Below the pieces are notes generated by a model. The model was not told the DNA's origin and searched no databases. It saw nothing but the letters and a program-made list of their open reading frames with translations. From an uncultured Chlorobiaceae bacterium (GTDB lineage: Bacteria > Bacteroidota > Chlorobiia > Chlorobiales > Chlorobiaceae), in NCBI GenBank assembly GCA_903908555.1, contig CAIVSG010000072.1, positions 1-59,349 of the forward strand: a stretch of 59,349 nt of DNA, in the 5' to 3' direction. Below, piece by piece: positions 34,116 to 43,550 of this stretch; positions within the stretch are counted from its first letter, which is position 1, and every line of letters begins with the position of its first letter. The position numbers were made by a program, and so were the translations under genes.

Positions 34116-35903
34116 ATGCAAAACCTTTACAAGCTCCGTTCATTTTCTAAACCGTATCGAGCAAAAGGGGTTGCCTCTTTATTTTTGCTGACGGCTGTTG
34201 TGATAATGGATCTGAGCATTCCACGTCTGATCCAGCAGATAATTGACCAAGGCATTCATCAGCATAACTTGCAGGTCGTTATGCATACAGGCTTACTTAT
34301 GTTGGGCATTACGGTGGTGAGTTTTCTTTTTGCAGTATGGTCTCACCTTTTGTCTGTTAATGTCTGCGAGAGCGTAGCTCGTGATCTTCGTGAAGCGTTG
34401 TTTTTGAAAATCCAGTCATTTTCATTTGGCAACATAGACCGCCTTAAAACTGGGCAGCTCATGGTACGCCTTTCAAGCGATACTGCAGCAGTTCAGCGTG
34501 TCGTATTGGTTTCTTTACGAATAGGTTCCCGTTCCATTATTTTGATGGTCGGCAGTTTTATTCTGATGTTTAAGACCAGTAGCACTCTTGCCTTGAATAT
34601 TCTTCCGTTGCTTCTTCTAACCTCTATACTGATTGCGTTTTTTGTTGTAAAAATGGAACCATTGTGGAGTTCAGTTCAGCAAAAGCTGGACCGGCTCAAT
34701 ACTGTTCTTCAGGAAAACATTGCAGGTATCCGCCTGATAAAGGTATTTGTCAGAGCCAATTTTGAGTTCAACCGATTTAATAGTGTGAATCAGGAGTTTA
34801 CAAGCGATTCTATCAGAGTCATGAAGTTTATGGCGAGTATCCCGCCGGTTCTGACACTATGTATCAATGCAGGGATGGTTTTGGTTATCTGGGTAGGGGG
34901 GCTTGATGTTATTCATGGTAACATGACAACCGGTCAAGTCGTAGCATTCACTAATTACCTGCTGACAACCATGGCACCGCTGATTTTTATGGCCAATTTT
35001 GCGAATATATTGGCTGGAGGGATCGCTTCATCAAAGCGCGTTGTCGAAGTGCTTGATGTTATTCCTGACATTCATGATCAAGTTGGCTCAAAGGTGATAT
35101 CTGAAAATATTCAAGGGAGGATTGTTTTTGAGAAAGTCTCCTTTGGGTACGAAAATCAAATTGATCTCCCTCATATCCTTGAAGATATAAGTTTTATAGC
35201 TGAGCCAGGGAAGATTCTTGCCATTCTCGGCGCTACAGGTTCTGGCAAATCGACGCTTGTGAACCTTATTCCAAGGTTTTATGATGTTTCATCAGGGAGA
35301 ATACTGATTGATGGTATTGATATTAGAGAGGTAACCCAGGACTCCCTTCTTCAGAAGATTTCTATTGTACCTCAAGAGACTATTTTATTCACGGGTACCA
35401 TTCGTGATAACATTCGCTACGGTGTTCCCGGTGCAAACCACGACGCCGTCATTCAGGCGGCAAAAGCAGCTCAGGCTCACGATTTTATTCTCAATCTTCC
35501 TCTCGGATATGATACCAGGGTTGAAGAACGCGGGGTTAACCTTTCAGGTGGCCAGAAACAGCGCATTGCTATTGCAAGAGCCCTTCTTGCAGCTCCTGAA
35601 ATTATAATTCTTGATGATAGTACCAGTGCTGTTGATATCGACACGGAAAACAAAATACAGGAAGCACTTAACACGGCAGCCAGAAGATCTACGCTGCTGG
35701 TCGTAGCTCAGCGGGTCAGCTCGGTACTGAACGCCGACAATATTATTGTGCTCGAAAAAGGGCGTATTGCAGGACAGGGTAATCACTCCTTGCTTATGCA
35801 GACCTGCTCAGTTTACCGGGAAATATATGCATCACAATTAGGCGGCGAACCCTCCCATGAAAGAGTAAAAGAGACGCTTGAAACAAGGGAGGAATTACAA
35901 TGA
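34116..35903 (+). CDS. ABC exporter half-transporter, degenerate-site partner
   Basis: 595 residues from ATG 34116, chosen because GGGAG lies 10 nt upstream; a longer frame from 34032 has no such site. Transmembrane domain ~20-310, then Walker A GATGSGKST, signature LSGGQKQR, Walker B IIILDDSTSAVD. The catalytic glutamate is aspartate as in the exporter at 9182. It overlaps its partner by 4 bp. Substrate unknown. Confidence 0.9.
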   Translation: MQNLYKLRSFSKPYRAKGVASLFLLTAVVIMDLSIPRLIQQIIDQGIHQHNLQVVMHTGLLMLGITVVSFLFAVWSHLLSVNVCESVARDLREALFLKIQSFSFGNIDRLKTGQLMVRLSSDTAAVQRVVLVSLRIGSRSIILMVGSFILMFKTSSTLALNILPLLLLTSILIAFFVVKMEPLWSSVQQKLDRLNTVLQENIAGIRLIKVFVRANFEFNRFNSVNQEFTSDSIRVMKFMASIPPVLTLCINAGMVLVIWVGGLDVIHGNMTTGQVVAFTNYLLTTMAPLIFMANFANILAGGIASSKRVVEVLDVIPDIHDQVGSKVISENIQGRIVFEKVSFGYENQIDLPHILEDISFIAEPGKILAILGATGSGKSTLVNLIPRFYDVSSGRILIDGIDIREVTQDSLLQKISIVPQETILFTGTIRDNIRYGVPGANHDAVIQAAKAAQAHDFILNLPLGYDTRVEERGVNLSGGQKQRIAIARALLAAPEIIILDDSTSAVDIDTENKIQEALNTAARRSTLLVVAQRVSSVLNADNIIVLEKGRIAGQGNHSLLMQTCSVYREIYASQLGGEPSHERVKETLETREELQ

Positions 35904-37723
35904 GCAGTCAGCATAATACTGTTCGAGATCGCCCTAAATCTATGGGGTTTGGGGGGCCTGCAATACCCGGCAGAATAGAAAAACCCCGGAACTCTGCCAT
36001 GGCAGTTAATCGATTGCTTGAATACCTCTCACCGTTCAGGTTCAGGCTTTGGGTAGTCTTTTTTTTGGTAGTATTCTATTCAATGCTTGGACTTGCCGGC
36101 CCATACCTCATGGGTGTTGCCATTGAACGTTTCATTGGTCAAAAAAATGTCAGCGGGCTTGAAATAATATCACTTACCCTGCTGTTGGTCTATCTCTCCT
36201 ATAACCTGTTTCAACTTATTGCGGGTTGGATTATAGCCAAGGTCTCTCAAACAGCCCTGAAACAATTGAGTGGCGATCTTTTCAGACATATCCAAACGTT
36301 GCCCGTCAGTTATTTTGACCGTAATCCGGCGGGCGGCCTGATGAGCAGGCTTACCAACGATGTTGATGCCATCAATCAGGCCGTTTCTCAGAACGTCACA
36401 ACTATGCTGGCCAGTGTACTTTCACTGGCGGGTATTATTGTCGCCATGTTTTTACTTGATGCATGGCTTGCTATGACCTCATTACTGGTTATTCCGCTGA
36501 TGCTCTGGTTTACTCAGTTTGTTGCCCGTTATACACGCAAAGGCTTCAGGGAGTTACAGAAACAGCTTGGAGACCTGAACGCTGTCATGGAAGAGTCGAT
36601 CAGTGGGCTTAAGGTCATAAAGGTATTCAGACGTAATGCCGAGGTGATTGAGACGTTCAGAAATCATAATAATGATGTTTTCAAAGCGGCGGTCTATGCG
36701 AACAACTATGCTATGATTCTCATGCCATTGACTAACGTCCTTGGTAATCTTTTTGTCATAGTTATTGCTGCTTTTGGAGGCTGGATAGCCTTGAAAGGGT
36801 TGGTTACGGTTGGTGTCATTGCCAGTTTTATTATGTACGGCCAGAACTTTATCCAGCCACTTCGCCAGCTTGCCACTATGTACAACACCATTCAGTCTGC
36901 ACTGGCAGGAAGCGAAAGAATATTTGAAATTCTTGATATTCCGTCAGAAGTTGATTTATCAGATGAAACAGGAGCATCGACTATTTCAGGGACTGTCAGT
37001 TTCGATCATGTTACGTTTGCTTATGAGAAAAATTTTCCTGTAGTGAAAGATATGACATTCAATGCTGATCCAGGTAAAACAATTGCCTTGGTTGGCCCGA
37101 CAGGGGCAGGAAAAACAACGATCATCAATCTTCTGACCCGTTTTTATGAGATAAGCAGTGGTGTTATCACTATAGCAGGAAAAGATATTCGCGATTACAG
37201 CAAAGCTGATTTGCGTCGGAAGATTGGTTTAGTGTTGCAGGATACGTTTTTATTTTCCGGAACCGTGCTTGAAAATATTCGTTTTGGTCGACTTGATGCA
37301 ACAGATTCAGAATGTCATCATGCAGCAAAACTTGCCGAAGCAGATGAGTTTATCCGCCAGCTTCCTGAGGGGTACAATACCATCCTGTCGGAACGGGCTG
37401 GCAATTTGAGCCAGGGGCAGCGTCAGTTGCTTGCCATAACCAGAGTTATTCTTGCAAACCCTGAGATCTTGATTCTCGACGAAGCCACCAGCAGTGTCGA
37501 TACCAGAACCGAGCTTCGTATACAGAAAGCGTTATTGACACTGATGAAGGGACGGACAAGCTTTGTTATCGCTCATCGGCTCAGTACCATTCGTGAAGCT
37601 GATCAAGTGTTGGTTATCGACAAAGGAACCATAGCTGAAAAGGGAACACATCAGGAGCTTCTTGATCAAGAGGGGATTTATTATGATCTCTACATGAGCC
37701 AGTTCAAAGGGTTGGCAATTTAG
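35900..37723 (+). CDS. ABC exporter half-transporter, canonical Walker B partner
   Basis: 607 residues. An N-terminal extension (~40 residues, Gly/Pro-rich, MGFGGPAIPGRI) precedes the six-helix domain. NBD: Walker A GPTGAGKTT, variant signature LSQGQRQL, Walker B ILILDEATSSVD. With the upstream subunit it makes an asymmetric heterodimer. Its last 7 codons are part of a 60-bp sequence repeated after the restriction enzyme gene at 42980. Confidence 0.92.
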   Translation: MSSQHNTVRDRPKSMGFGGPAIPGRIEKPRNSAMAVNRLLEYLSPFRFRLWVVFFLVVFYSMLGLAGPYLMGVAIERFIGQKNVSGLEIISLTLLLVYLSYNLFQLIAGWIIAKVSQTALKQLSGDLFRHIQTLPVSYFDRNPAGGLMSRLTNDVDAINQAVSQNVTTMLASVLSLAGIIVAMFLLDAWLAMTSLLVIPLMLWFTQFVARYTRKGFRELQKQLGDLNAVMEESISGLKVIKVFRRNAEVIETFRNHNNDVFKAAVYANNYAMILMPLTNVLGNLFVIVIAAFGGWIALKGLVTVGVIASFIMYGQNFIQPLRQLATMYNTIQSALAGSERIFEILDIPSEVDLSDETGASTISGTVSFDHVTFAYEKNFPVVKDMTFNADPGKTIALVGPTGAGKTTIINLLTRFYEISSGVITIAGKDIRDYSKADLRRKIGLVLQDTFLFSGTVLENIRFGRLDATDSECHHAAKLAEADEFIRQLPEGYNTILSERAGNLSQGQRQLLAITRVILANPEILILDEATSSVDTRTELRIQKALLTLMKGRTSFVIAHRLSTIREADQVLVIDKGTIAEKGTHQELLDQEGIYYDLYMSQFKGLAI

Positions 37724-37762
37724 GTTTATGCTCTATCCTTTTTCCATCAACCACCGATTAAA
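37703..37762 (+). repeat. 60-bp direct repeat, left copy
   Basis: Starts TTCAAAGGGTTGGCAATTTA and spans the last codons and stop of the ABC exporter gene plus 39 bp downstream. The right copy at 42980-43039 differs at 5 of 60 positions. The copies flank the restriction-modification gene. Confidence 0.9.
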
Positions 37763-37829
37763 TCCTTCAATCTTTGATCACTCAGTCTATCTGTTCAGAT
37801 CAGGCTATGACTAACTTGTAATATTGATT

Positions 37830-37872
37830 TTTAGTTTTGTTGGGGTGATTCCTGAACCCCAACAAAACTAAA
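37830..37872. terminator. Strong hairpin downstream of the ABC exporter
   Basis: TTTAGTTTTGTTGGGGT and ACCCCAACAAAACTAAA form a perfect 17-bp stem with a 9-nt loop. It lacks a following T tract on the plus strand; it may still insulate the inserted restriction gene from the exporter. The rest of 37763-38098 shows no gene. Confidence 0.65.
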
Positions 37873-38098
37873 GTTGTCCTGAGAGGATAGCTCTTTTCAG
37901 CCTGCAGGTAAAGTTTGCTTTCCATCTCTTATCTCAGCAAGCAAATAGAGGTGCCCATTATCTTTATCATGAAAGGGAAAAATAAAGTAATGGTAACTAT
38001 ATTAAGGCATTATCGATAGCGCCTGATTGCTCAAGAGACTCACCGGTCGAAAAAGGTATTTGGCATAGAAAAGTTTTTAATATTTATCTCCCGATCGT

Positions 38099-41000
38099 AT
38101 GTCTTTTCAGACCATCCTGACGAAATACAGAAAGTATTCATTCTCTGAACGCGACAAAGGTGACCGCTTTGAAAGGTTGATGCAGGCCTACTTGAAAACC
38201 GATCCAAAGTATGCGTACTTATTCAAAAAGGTGTGGTTATGGAATGAATTCCCCGGACGTGGTGATTTAGGTGGCGGGGATACCGGGATAGATTTGGTTG
38301 CTTTGACATTAGATGGCGACTATTGGGCAATTCAGTGCAAATGTTTTCATGAAAGGGCTACTATAGACAAACCAGCCGTTGACTCTTTCCTTTCAACGTC
38401 AAGCAGGGAGTTCAAGGATGAAAACCTGCAAACCACAACATTCTCGCAGCGACTCTGGATTTCAACGACCAATAAATGGGGGCCGAATGCAACAGAGGCT
38501 ATAAAAAACCAGAGCCCACCCGTTGCCCGCCTTAACCTCTATGAACTGCAAGAATCCGCAGTTGATTGGAAAAAATTAGATGAGGGCATTTACGGCGAAG
38601 CATCACGAACACCAAAAAAAATACTTAGGCCCCATCAGAACGAAGCTTTAGAAAAAGCTCACGAATATTTCAAAACAGCAGACAGAGGCAAGCTCATCAT
38701 GGCTTGCGGAACAGGCAAAACATTCAACTCCCTGCGCATTGCTGAGCATGAAACCAATGGGAAAGGCCTTATCCTGTTTCTGGTTCCCTCCATTGCCTTG
38801 CTTGGACAGACACTGCGAGAATGGTCCTCCGATGCCAACGAACCGATAAATGCTATTTGTATCTGCTCCGACAGTGAAGTGTCTCGCAAAAAAAGCAAGA
38901 ACGAAGATAGTGACTCATTCAGCATCGTGGATTTGGCATTACCTGCATCCACTGATGTCCGCTCAATTTTCCGCCAGTTCAAGCAAATACAAGCCAATGG
39001 ACATTCCGGCTTGACTGTCGTCTTCTCGACCTACCAATCTATTGCGGTGATTGCTCGTGCACAAGCTGAACTGCAGAAATCAAACGACAGCTATGGTGAA
39101 TTTGATCTGATCATTTGCGATGAAGCTCATCGAACCACAGGCGTGACCTTGTCAGGAGAGGATGAATCTGCATTCACAAAAGTGCACGACAACAATTTTC
39201 TCAAAGGTAAAAAGCGGCTCTATATGACCGCAACGCCAAGGCTTTACAATGAGGATACCAAAAGCAAAGCATCACAAGCCGATGCCATTCTTTGCTCAAT
39301 GGATGATGCCAGGTTATTTGGTGAAGAAATCTACCGCATTGGTTTTGGCGAGGCGGTAGAACGGGATCTGCTCAGTGATTACAAAGTGCTCATTCTGACG
39401 TTGAATGAAAATGATGTTCCACCGGCGGTACAGAAAATGATAACCGATAACGAAAGCGAAATCAATACCGATGATGCGTCCAAACTTATTGGTTGCATCA
39501 ATGCACTTTCAAAACAAATACTCGGTGATGCAGGTATTATCAAAGGCAGTGATCCGGAACCGATGAAACGGGCAGTCGCCTTTTGCCAAAGCATTGCTGT
39601 GTCAAAAAAAATAACCGCCACCTACAACACAGCTTCCGAAGCTTACCTCAATTCATTGCCTGAAAAAAGCCAGGAGCATATGGTCTCCCTCTCTTCCAGG
39701 CATATTGACGGCACCATGACTGCTCCCCACCGAGATGAATTACTGTCCTGGTTGAAGGCTGATACTGATTACAATGAGTGCCGCGTTCTCACCAATGTGA
39801 GGTGTTTAAGCGAAGGGGTAGATGTTCCCTCATTGGATGCGGTCATGTTCCTCTCTGCCCGCAACTCACAGGTGGATGTGGTTCAGTCTGTTGGGCGTGT
39901 TATGCGAAAAGCACCGGGTAAAAAATACGGCTACATTATCATTCCGGTCGTTGTTCCTTCTGATGTAGAAGCTGACAAAGCTCTTGACGATAACGAACGC
40001 TACAAAGTGGTCTGGACAGTCTTAAACGCTCTCAGAGCTCACGACGACCGATTCAATGCCACGGTCAATAAAATAGAACTCAACCGCAAACGTCCTGAAC
40101 AGATTTTGGTAGGCAGACCGGCCTATTCATGGGAAGATGGGCAGCAAGTTATTGAAGACCCCGGGGTGGCTTATGGAACAGACAAAGACATCAGCCAACA
40201 GCTTGCCTTGCAATTTGAACAATTGCAGCATGTTGTCTTTGCGCGTATGGTGCAAAAGGTTGGTGACCGTCGCTATTGGGAACAATGGGCTAACAATGTT
40301 GCCGAAATCGCTCAACGACAAGTCGAAAGAATTAATCGCCTTATTAACGCCGACGGGGAACACCAAAAGGCATTTCAGGAGTTTTTGACAGGTTTACAGA
40401 ACAACATCAACCCCTCCATCACCCAGCAGGAATCGGTTGAAATGTTGTCGCAGCACATCATCACCAAACCGGTCTTTGAAGCGCTTTTTAAGGGGTACTC
40501 ATTTGTTCAGAACAATCCCATATCGGTCTCCATGCAGAAAATGCTCGACCTGCTGGAAGCCCAGACCATCCAGGAGGATGCCGACACCCTGAACAAATTC
40601 TATGAATCAGTACGAATGCGTGCCGCAGATATCGACAACGCTGCTGGCAAACAACGCATCATTATTGAGCTGTACGACAAGTTCTTTAAAACGGCTTTTC
40701 CAAAAATGGTGGAAAAGCTTGGGATAGTTTACACTCCAGTCGAAGTAGTTGATTTCATCATCCACTCAGTCAACGACCTGCTCAAAACAGAGTTTGACCG
40801 CACCCTTGCCGATGAAAACGTACACATTCTCGACCCCTTCACCGGCACAGGTACCTTCATCACTCGCCTTCTGCAAAGCGGTTTGATCGGGCAGAATGAT
40901 CTTGAACGCAAATACCAGAAAGAGATACATGCTAACGAGATTGTGCTGCTTGCCTACTACATAGCAGCGGTCAATATCGAGAATGCCTTTCACGACATAA

Positions 41001-42976
41001 CGGGCGACGCCACATCCTACAAAGCCTTCGAAGGGATATGCTTGACCGATACCTTCCAGCTCGGTGAGACCGATGACAGCGCAGTACTTTTTTCAGATAT
41101 GTTCCCGCAAAACTCCGAACGAGTATCTGCGCAGAAGAAAACTCCACTGCGTGTCATTATCGGTAACCCGCCTTACTCCGTAGGACAGAAATCAGCCAAT
41201 GATAATGCACAGAACCAGAGTTATGCAAAGCTTGATAGACGGATTGCTGCCACCTATGCCGCAGCATCAAATGCAACTTTACAGAACTCCTTGTATGACT
41301 CCTACATCAAGGCATTCCGCTGGTCAACCGACCGACTTGATCCGGAGAATGGTGGTATTATCGCTTTTGTCTCAAACGGCGCTTGGCTTGACAGTAATAG
41401 TACTGACGGATTACGTCAATGTCTTCAAAAAGAGTTTACAAGCATATGGGTCTTCAATTTGAGAGGGAACCAACGCACAAGTGGAGAACTTTCTAAAAAA
41501 GAAGGAGGGAAGATATTTGGCTCCGGTTCCCGTACTCCCATTGCCATTACCCTGCTGGTGAAAAACCCTGACAAACCCTCAGGCAAAGCCATCATTCACT
41601 ATCTCGATATCGGCGAATACCACAACCGAGAGGAGAAGCTCGCAATCATCAGTAAATACAGTTCAGTTGGAAAACCTGACATGCCTTGGCAGACTTTGTT
41701 GCCCAATGAACACGGGGATTGGTTGAATCCGCGTAATAAACTGTTTGAGACATTTATCTCCTTGGGAGATAAAAATGATAAATCAAATAAAAGGACTTTT
41801 TTTTGGCCTTACTATTCAAATGGCGTCAAAACAAACAGAGATGCCTGGGTTTATGGCTACAACAATGAAGTTTTACAAAAAAATATTAATACAACAATAT
41901 CTTTTTATAATCAACAAACCCAATTATATCACGAATATAAAACGAACCACAAAGATTCATCAATTGAAAATTTTATCGCTTATGACAATCTCAAAATCAC
42001 TTGGACTAGAGAGATTAAAGGAAATGCTGAAAGGGGGTTAATACATTCATTTAATAAAGAAGATATTGTTAAAGCAATTTACCGACCATTTACTAAACAA
42101 TTTCTTTATTTTAACAAATATTGGAACAACTGCGTTTATCTAATACCAAAATTATTCCCAACACCAGACGTTAAAAATCTTGTCATCTCTCTTTCTGGAG
42201 TAGGATCAAACAAGGACTTCTCTACACTTATTACAGATTGTATTCCTGATTTACAGCTTCAATTTAATGGTCAATGCTTCCCCCTCTACTACTTCGAAGA
42301 GCGCCAGAAATCAAGCCCGACACTTTTTGATGCAGGCACAGAAAATGAGTTTATCCGCAGAGATGGCGTTTCAGACTTCATACTCGAAAGAGCACAGAAG
42401 ATGTACGGCAATCGCGTCACAAAGGAAGATATCTTCTACTACGTCTACGGCATACTTCACAGCCCTGAATACCGCATCCGCTTTTCCAACGACCTTAAAA
42501 AGATGCTCCCCCGCATCCCGCTTGTCGATGAACCTCGGGAATTTTGGTCATTCAGCAAAGCCGGTAGGGAACTGGCAGAACTGCACATCAACTATGAATC
42601 AGTGCCACCTTATGAAGGTGTAACGGTCACTGGTACTGAGAAAGGGCTTTTCAATGTCGATAAAATGCGCTTCCCGAAGAAAGGCCAGAAGGATACTATC
42701 CTTTATAACGGCTACATCACCATAACAGACATCCCTGACAAAGCGTACGAATACGTTGTGAACGGTAAAAGTGCCATAGAATGGGTCTTGGAGCGCTATC
42801 AGATCAGCACCCATAAAGAGAGCGGGATAACCAATGACCCTAACGACTGGGCCAAGGAGGTGGGTAATCCTCGCTACATCCTCGACCTGCTCCTGAGTGT
42901 GATCAATGTGAGCTTGAAAACGGTAGCGATTGTTGAAGAGTTGCCGGAGTTGATGTTCGAAGCCCCCACGGCTTAG
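38099..42976 (+). CDS. Type ISP-like single-chain restriction-modification enzyme
   Basis: 1625 residues, close to the ~1570-1620 of LlaGI/LlaBIII-type enzymes. In order: an Mrr-like nuclease (GDTGIDLVALT...WAIQCKCF, ~60-82), a superfamily 2 helicase/translocase with Walker A ACGTGKTF (~203), DEAH (~340) and MTATPRL (~375), a coupler, an N6-adenine methyltransferase with DPFTGTGTF (~912) and NPPYSVGQ (~1023), and a C-terminal target-recognition region. One chain both methylates and cuts DNA. The segment coding residues ~1215-1390 is much richer in A+T than the rest. The whole gene lies between 60-bp direct repeats, a sign of insertion. The start has a weak ribosome-binding site. Confidence 0.93.
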   Translation: MSFQTILTKYRKYSFSERDKGDRFERLMQAYLKTDPKYAYLFKKVWLWNEFPGRGDLGGGDTGIDLVALTLDGDYWAIQCKCFHERATIDKPAVDSFLSTSSREFKDENLQTTTFSQRLWISTTNKWGPNATEAIKNQSPPVARLNLYELQESAVDWKKLDEGIYGEASRTPKKILRPHQNEALEKAHEYFKTADRGKLIMACGTGKTFNSLRIAEHETNGKGLILFLVPSIALLGQTLREWSSDANEPINAICICSDSEVSRKKSKNEDSDSFSIVDLALPASTDVRSIFRQFKQIQANGHSGLTVVFSTYQSIAVIARAQAELQKSNDSYGEFDLIICDEAHRTTGVTLSGEDESAFTKVHDNNFLKGKKRLYMTATPRLYNEDTKSKASQADAILCSMDDARLFGEEIYRIGFGEAVERDLLSDYKVLILTLNENDVPPAVQKMITDNESEINTDDASKLIGCINALSKQILGDAGIIKGSDPEPMKRAVAFCQSIAVSKKITATYNTASEAYLNSLPEKSQEHMVSLSSRHIDGTMTAPHRDELLSWLKADTDYNECRVLTNVRCLSEGVDVPSLDAVMFLSARNSQVDVVQSVGRVMRKAPGKKYGYIIIPVVVPSDVEADKALDDNERYKVVWTVLNALRAHDDRFNATVNKIELNRKRPEQILVGRPAYSWEDGQQVIEDPGVAYGTDKDISQQLALQFEQLQHVVFARMVQKVGDRRYWEQWANNVAEIAQRQVERINRLINADGEHQKAFQEFLTGLQNNINPSITQQESVEMLSQHIITKPVFEALFKGYSFVQNNPISVSMQKMLDLLEAQTIQEDADTLNKFYESVRMRAADIDNAAGKQRIIIELYDKFFKTAFPKMVEKLGIVYTPVEVVDFIIHSVNDLLKTEFDRTLADENVHILDPFTGTGTFITRLLQSGLIGQNDLERKYQKEIHANEIVLLAYYIAAVNIENAFHDITGDATSYKAFEGICLTDTFQLGETDDSAVLFSDMFPQNSERVSAQKKTPLRVIIGNPPYSVGQKSANDNAQNQSYAKLDRRIAATYAAASNATLQNSLYDSYIKAFRWSTDRLDPENGGIIAFVSNGAWLDSNSTDGLRQCLQKEFTSIWVFNLRGNQRTSGELSKKEGGKIFGSGSRTPIAITLLVKNPDKPSGKAIIHYLDIGEYHNREEKLAIISKYSSVGKPDMPWQTLLPNEHGDWLNPRNKLFETFISLGDKNDKSNKRTFFWPYYSNGVKTNRDAWVYGYNNEVLQKNINTTISFYNQQTQLYHEYKTNHKDSSIENFIAYDNLKITWTREIKGNAERGLIHSFNKEDIVKAIYRPFTKQFLYFNKYWNNCVYLIPKLFPTPDVKNLVISLSGVGSNKDFSTLITDCIPDLQLQFNGQCFPLYYFEERQKSSPTLFDAGTENEFIRRDGVSDFILERAQKMYGNRVTKEDIFYYVYGILHSPEYRIRFSNDLKKMLPRIPLVDEPREFWSFSKAGRELAELHINYESVPPYEGVTVTGTEKGLFNVDKMRFPKKGQKDTILYNGYITITDIPDKAYEYVVNGKSAIEWVLERYQISTHKESGITNDPNDWAKEVGNPRYILDLLLSVINVSLKTVAIVEELPELMFEAPTA

Positions 42977-42979
42977 CGT

Positions 42980-43039
42980 TTCAAAGGGTTGGCAATTTAG
43001 GTTTATGCTCCATCCTTTTTCTATCAACCACTGGATAAA
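42980..43039 (+). repeat. 60-bp direct repeat, right copy
   Basis: Begins 3 nt after the restriction enzyme stop and ends 2 nt before the EamA-like ATG. It repeats the 3' end and downstream flank of the ABC exporter gene, including its stop codon, with 5 mismatches out of 60. Confidence 0.9.
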
Positions 43040-43041
43040 CA

Positions 43042-43464
43042 ATGAATAATATGTGGTGGACTTACGCGTTACTATCTGCTCTGTTTGCTGCCTTTACTGC
43101 CATACTTGCCAAAATCGGCATAAAAGGGGTTAACTCAGATTTGGCAACTGCGATACGAACAGTTTTCATTTTATGTATTGCATGGGGGATTGTTTTTGCC
43201 CGGAAAGAGGTAGATGGCATCCATCTCCTTTCAAAAAATAATTGGGTGTTTCTCGGTCTGTCGGGTGTTGCTACCGGTTTGTCATGGATTTTTTATTTCA
43301 AAGCGTTGCAGTTGGGCAAGGTTTCACAGGTTGCCCCAGTCGATAAAATGAGTGTTGCCATTGCAATCATTTTATCAGCGTTGTTCCTGCATGAAGTTCT
43401 GACATGGAAAATCCTTATGGGAGCACTCCTTATTATTGGAGGTTCTGTTCTGATTATCTTGTAG
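43042..43464 (+). CDS. EamA-family half-size membrane transporter
   Basis: 140 residues with about four to five hydrophobic helices (WWTYALLSALFAAFTAILAKIG, TVFILCIAWGIVF, WVFLGLSGVATGLSWIFYF, MSVAIAIILSALFL, ILMGALLIIGGSVLIIL). This is one EamA repeat, as in small drug/metabolite transporters of the COG2510 kind, which dimerise. Before the insertion it probably followed the ABC exporter directly. Confidence 0.85.
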   Translation: MNNMWWTYALLSALFAAFTAILAKIGIKGVNSDLATAIRTVFILCIAWGIVFARKEVDGIHLLSKNNWVFLGLSGVATGLSWIFYFKALQLGKVSQVAPVDKMSVAIAIILSALFLHEVLTWKILMGALLIIGGSVLIIL

Positions 43465-43500
43465 TGGATGATTCCGTGAGGGGTGAGTTTGATACCAAAG

Positions 43501-43535
43501 CAGAACGGGACAGTTTTTCTGCCCCGTTTTGCTGG
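43501..43535. terminator. Bidirectional terminator between EamA and sulfate-binding genes
   Basis: CAGAACGGGACAG pairs with CTGCCCCGTTTTGCTG around a TTTTT loop, one bulge and one mismatch. It sits between two convergent genes and can serve both. Confidence 0.65.
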
Positions 43536-43550
43536 TAATGTTTTGGTTCT

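Noticed and set aside
37763-42979. Transposon carrying the restriction gene
   Set aside because: No transposase, no terminal inverted repeats; only the 60-bp direct flank repeat is seen, so described as insertion by unknown means.
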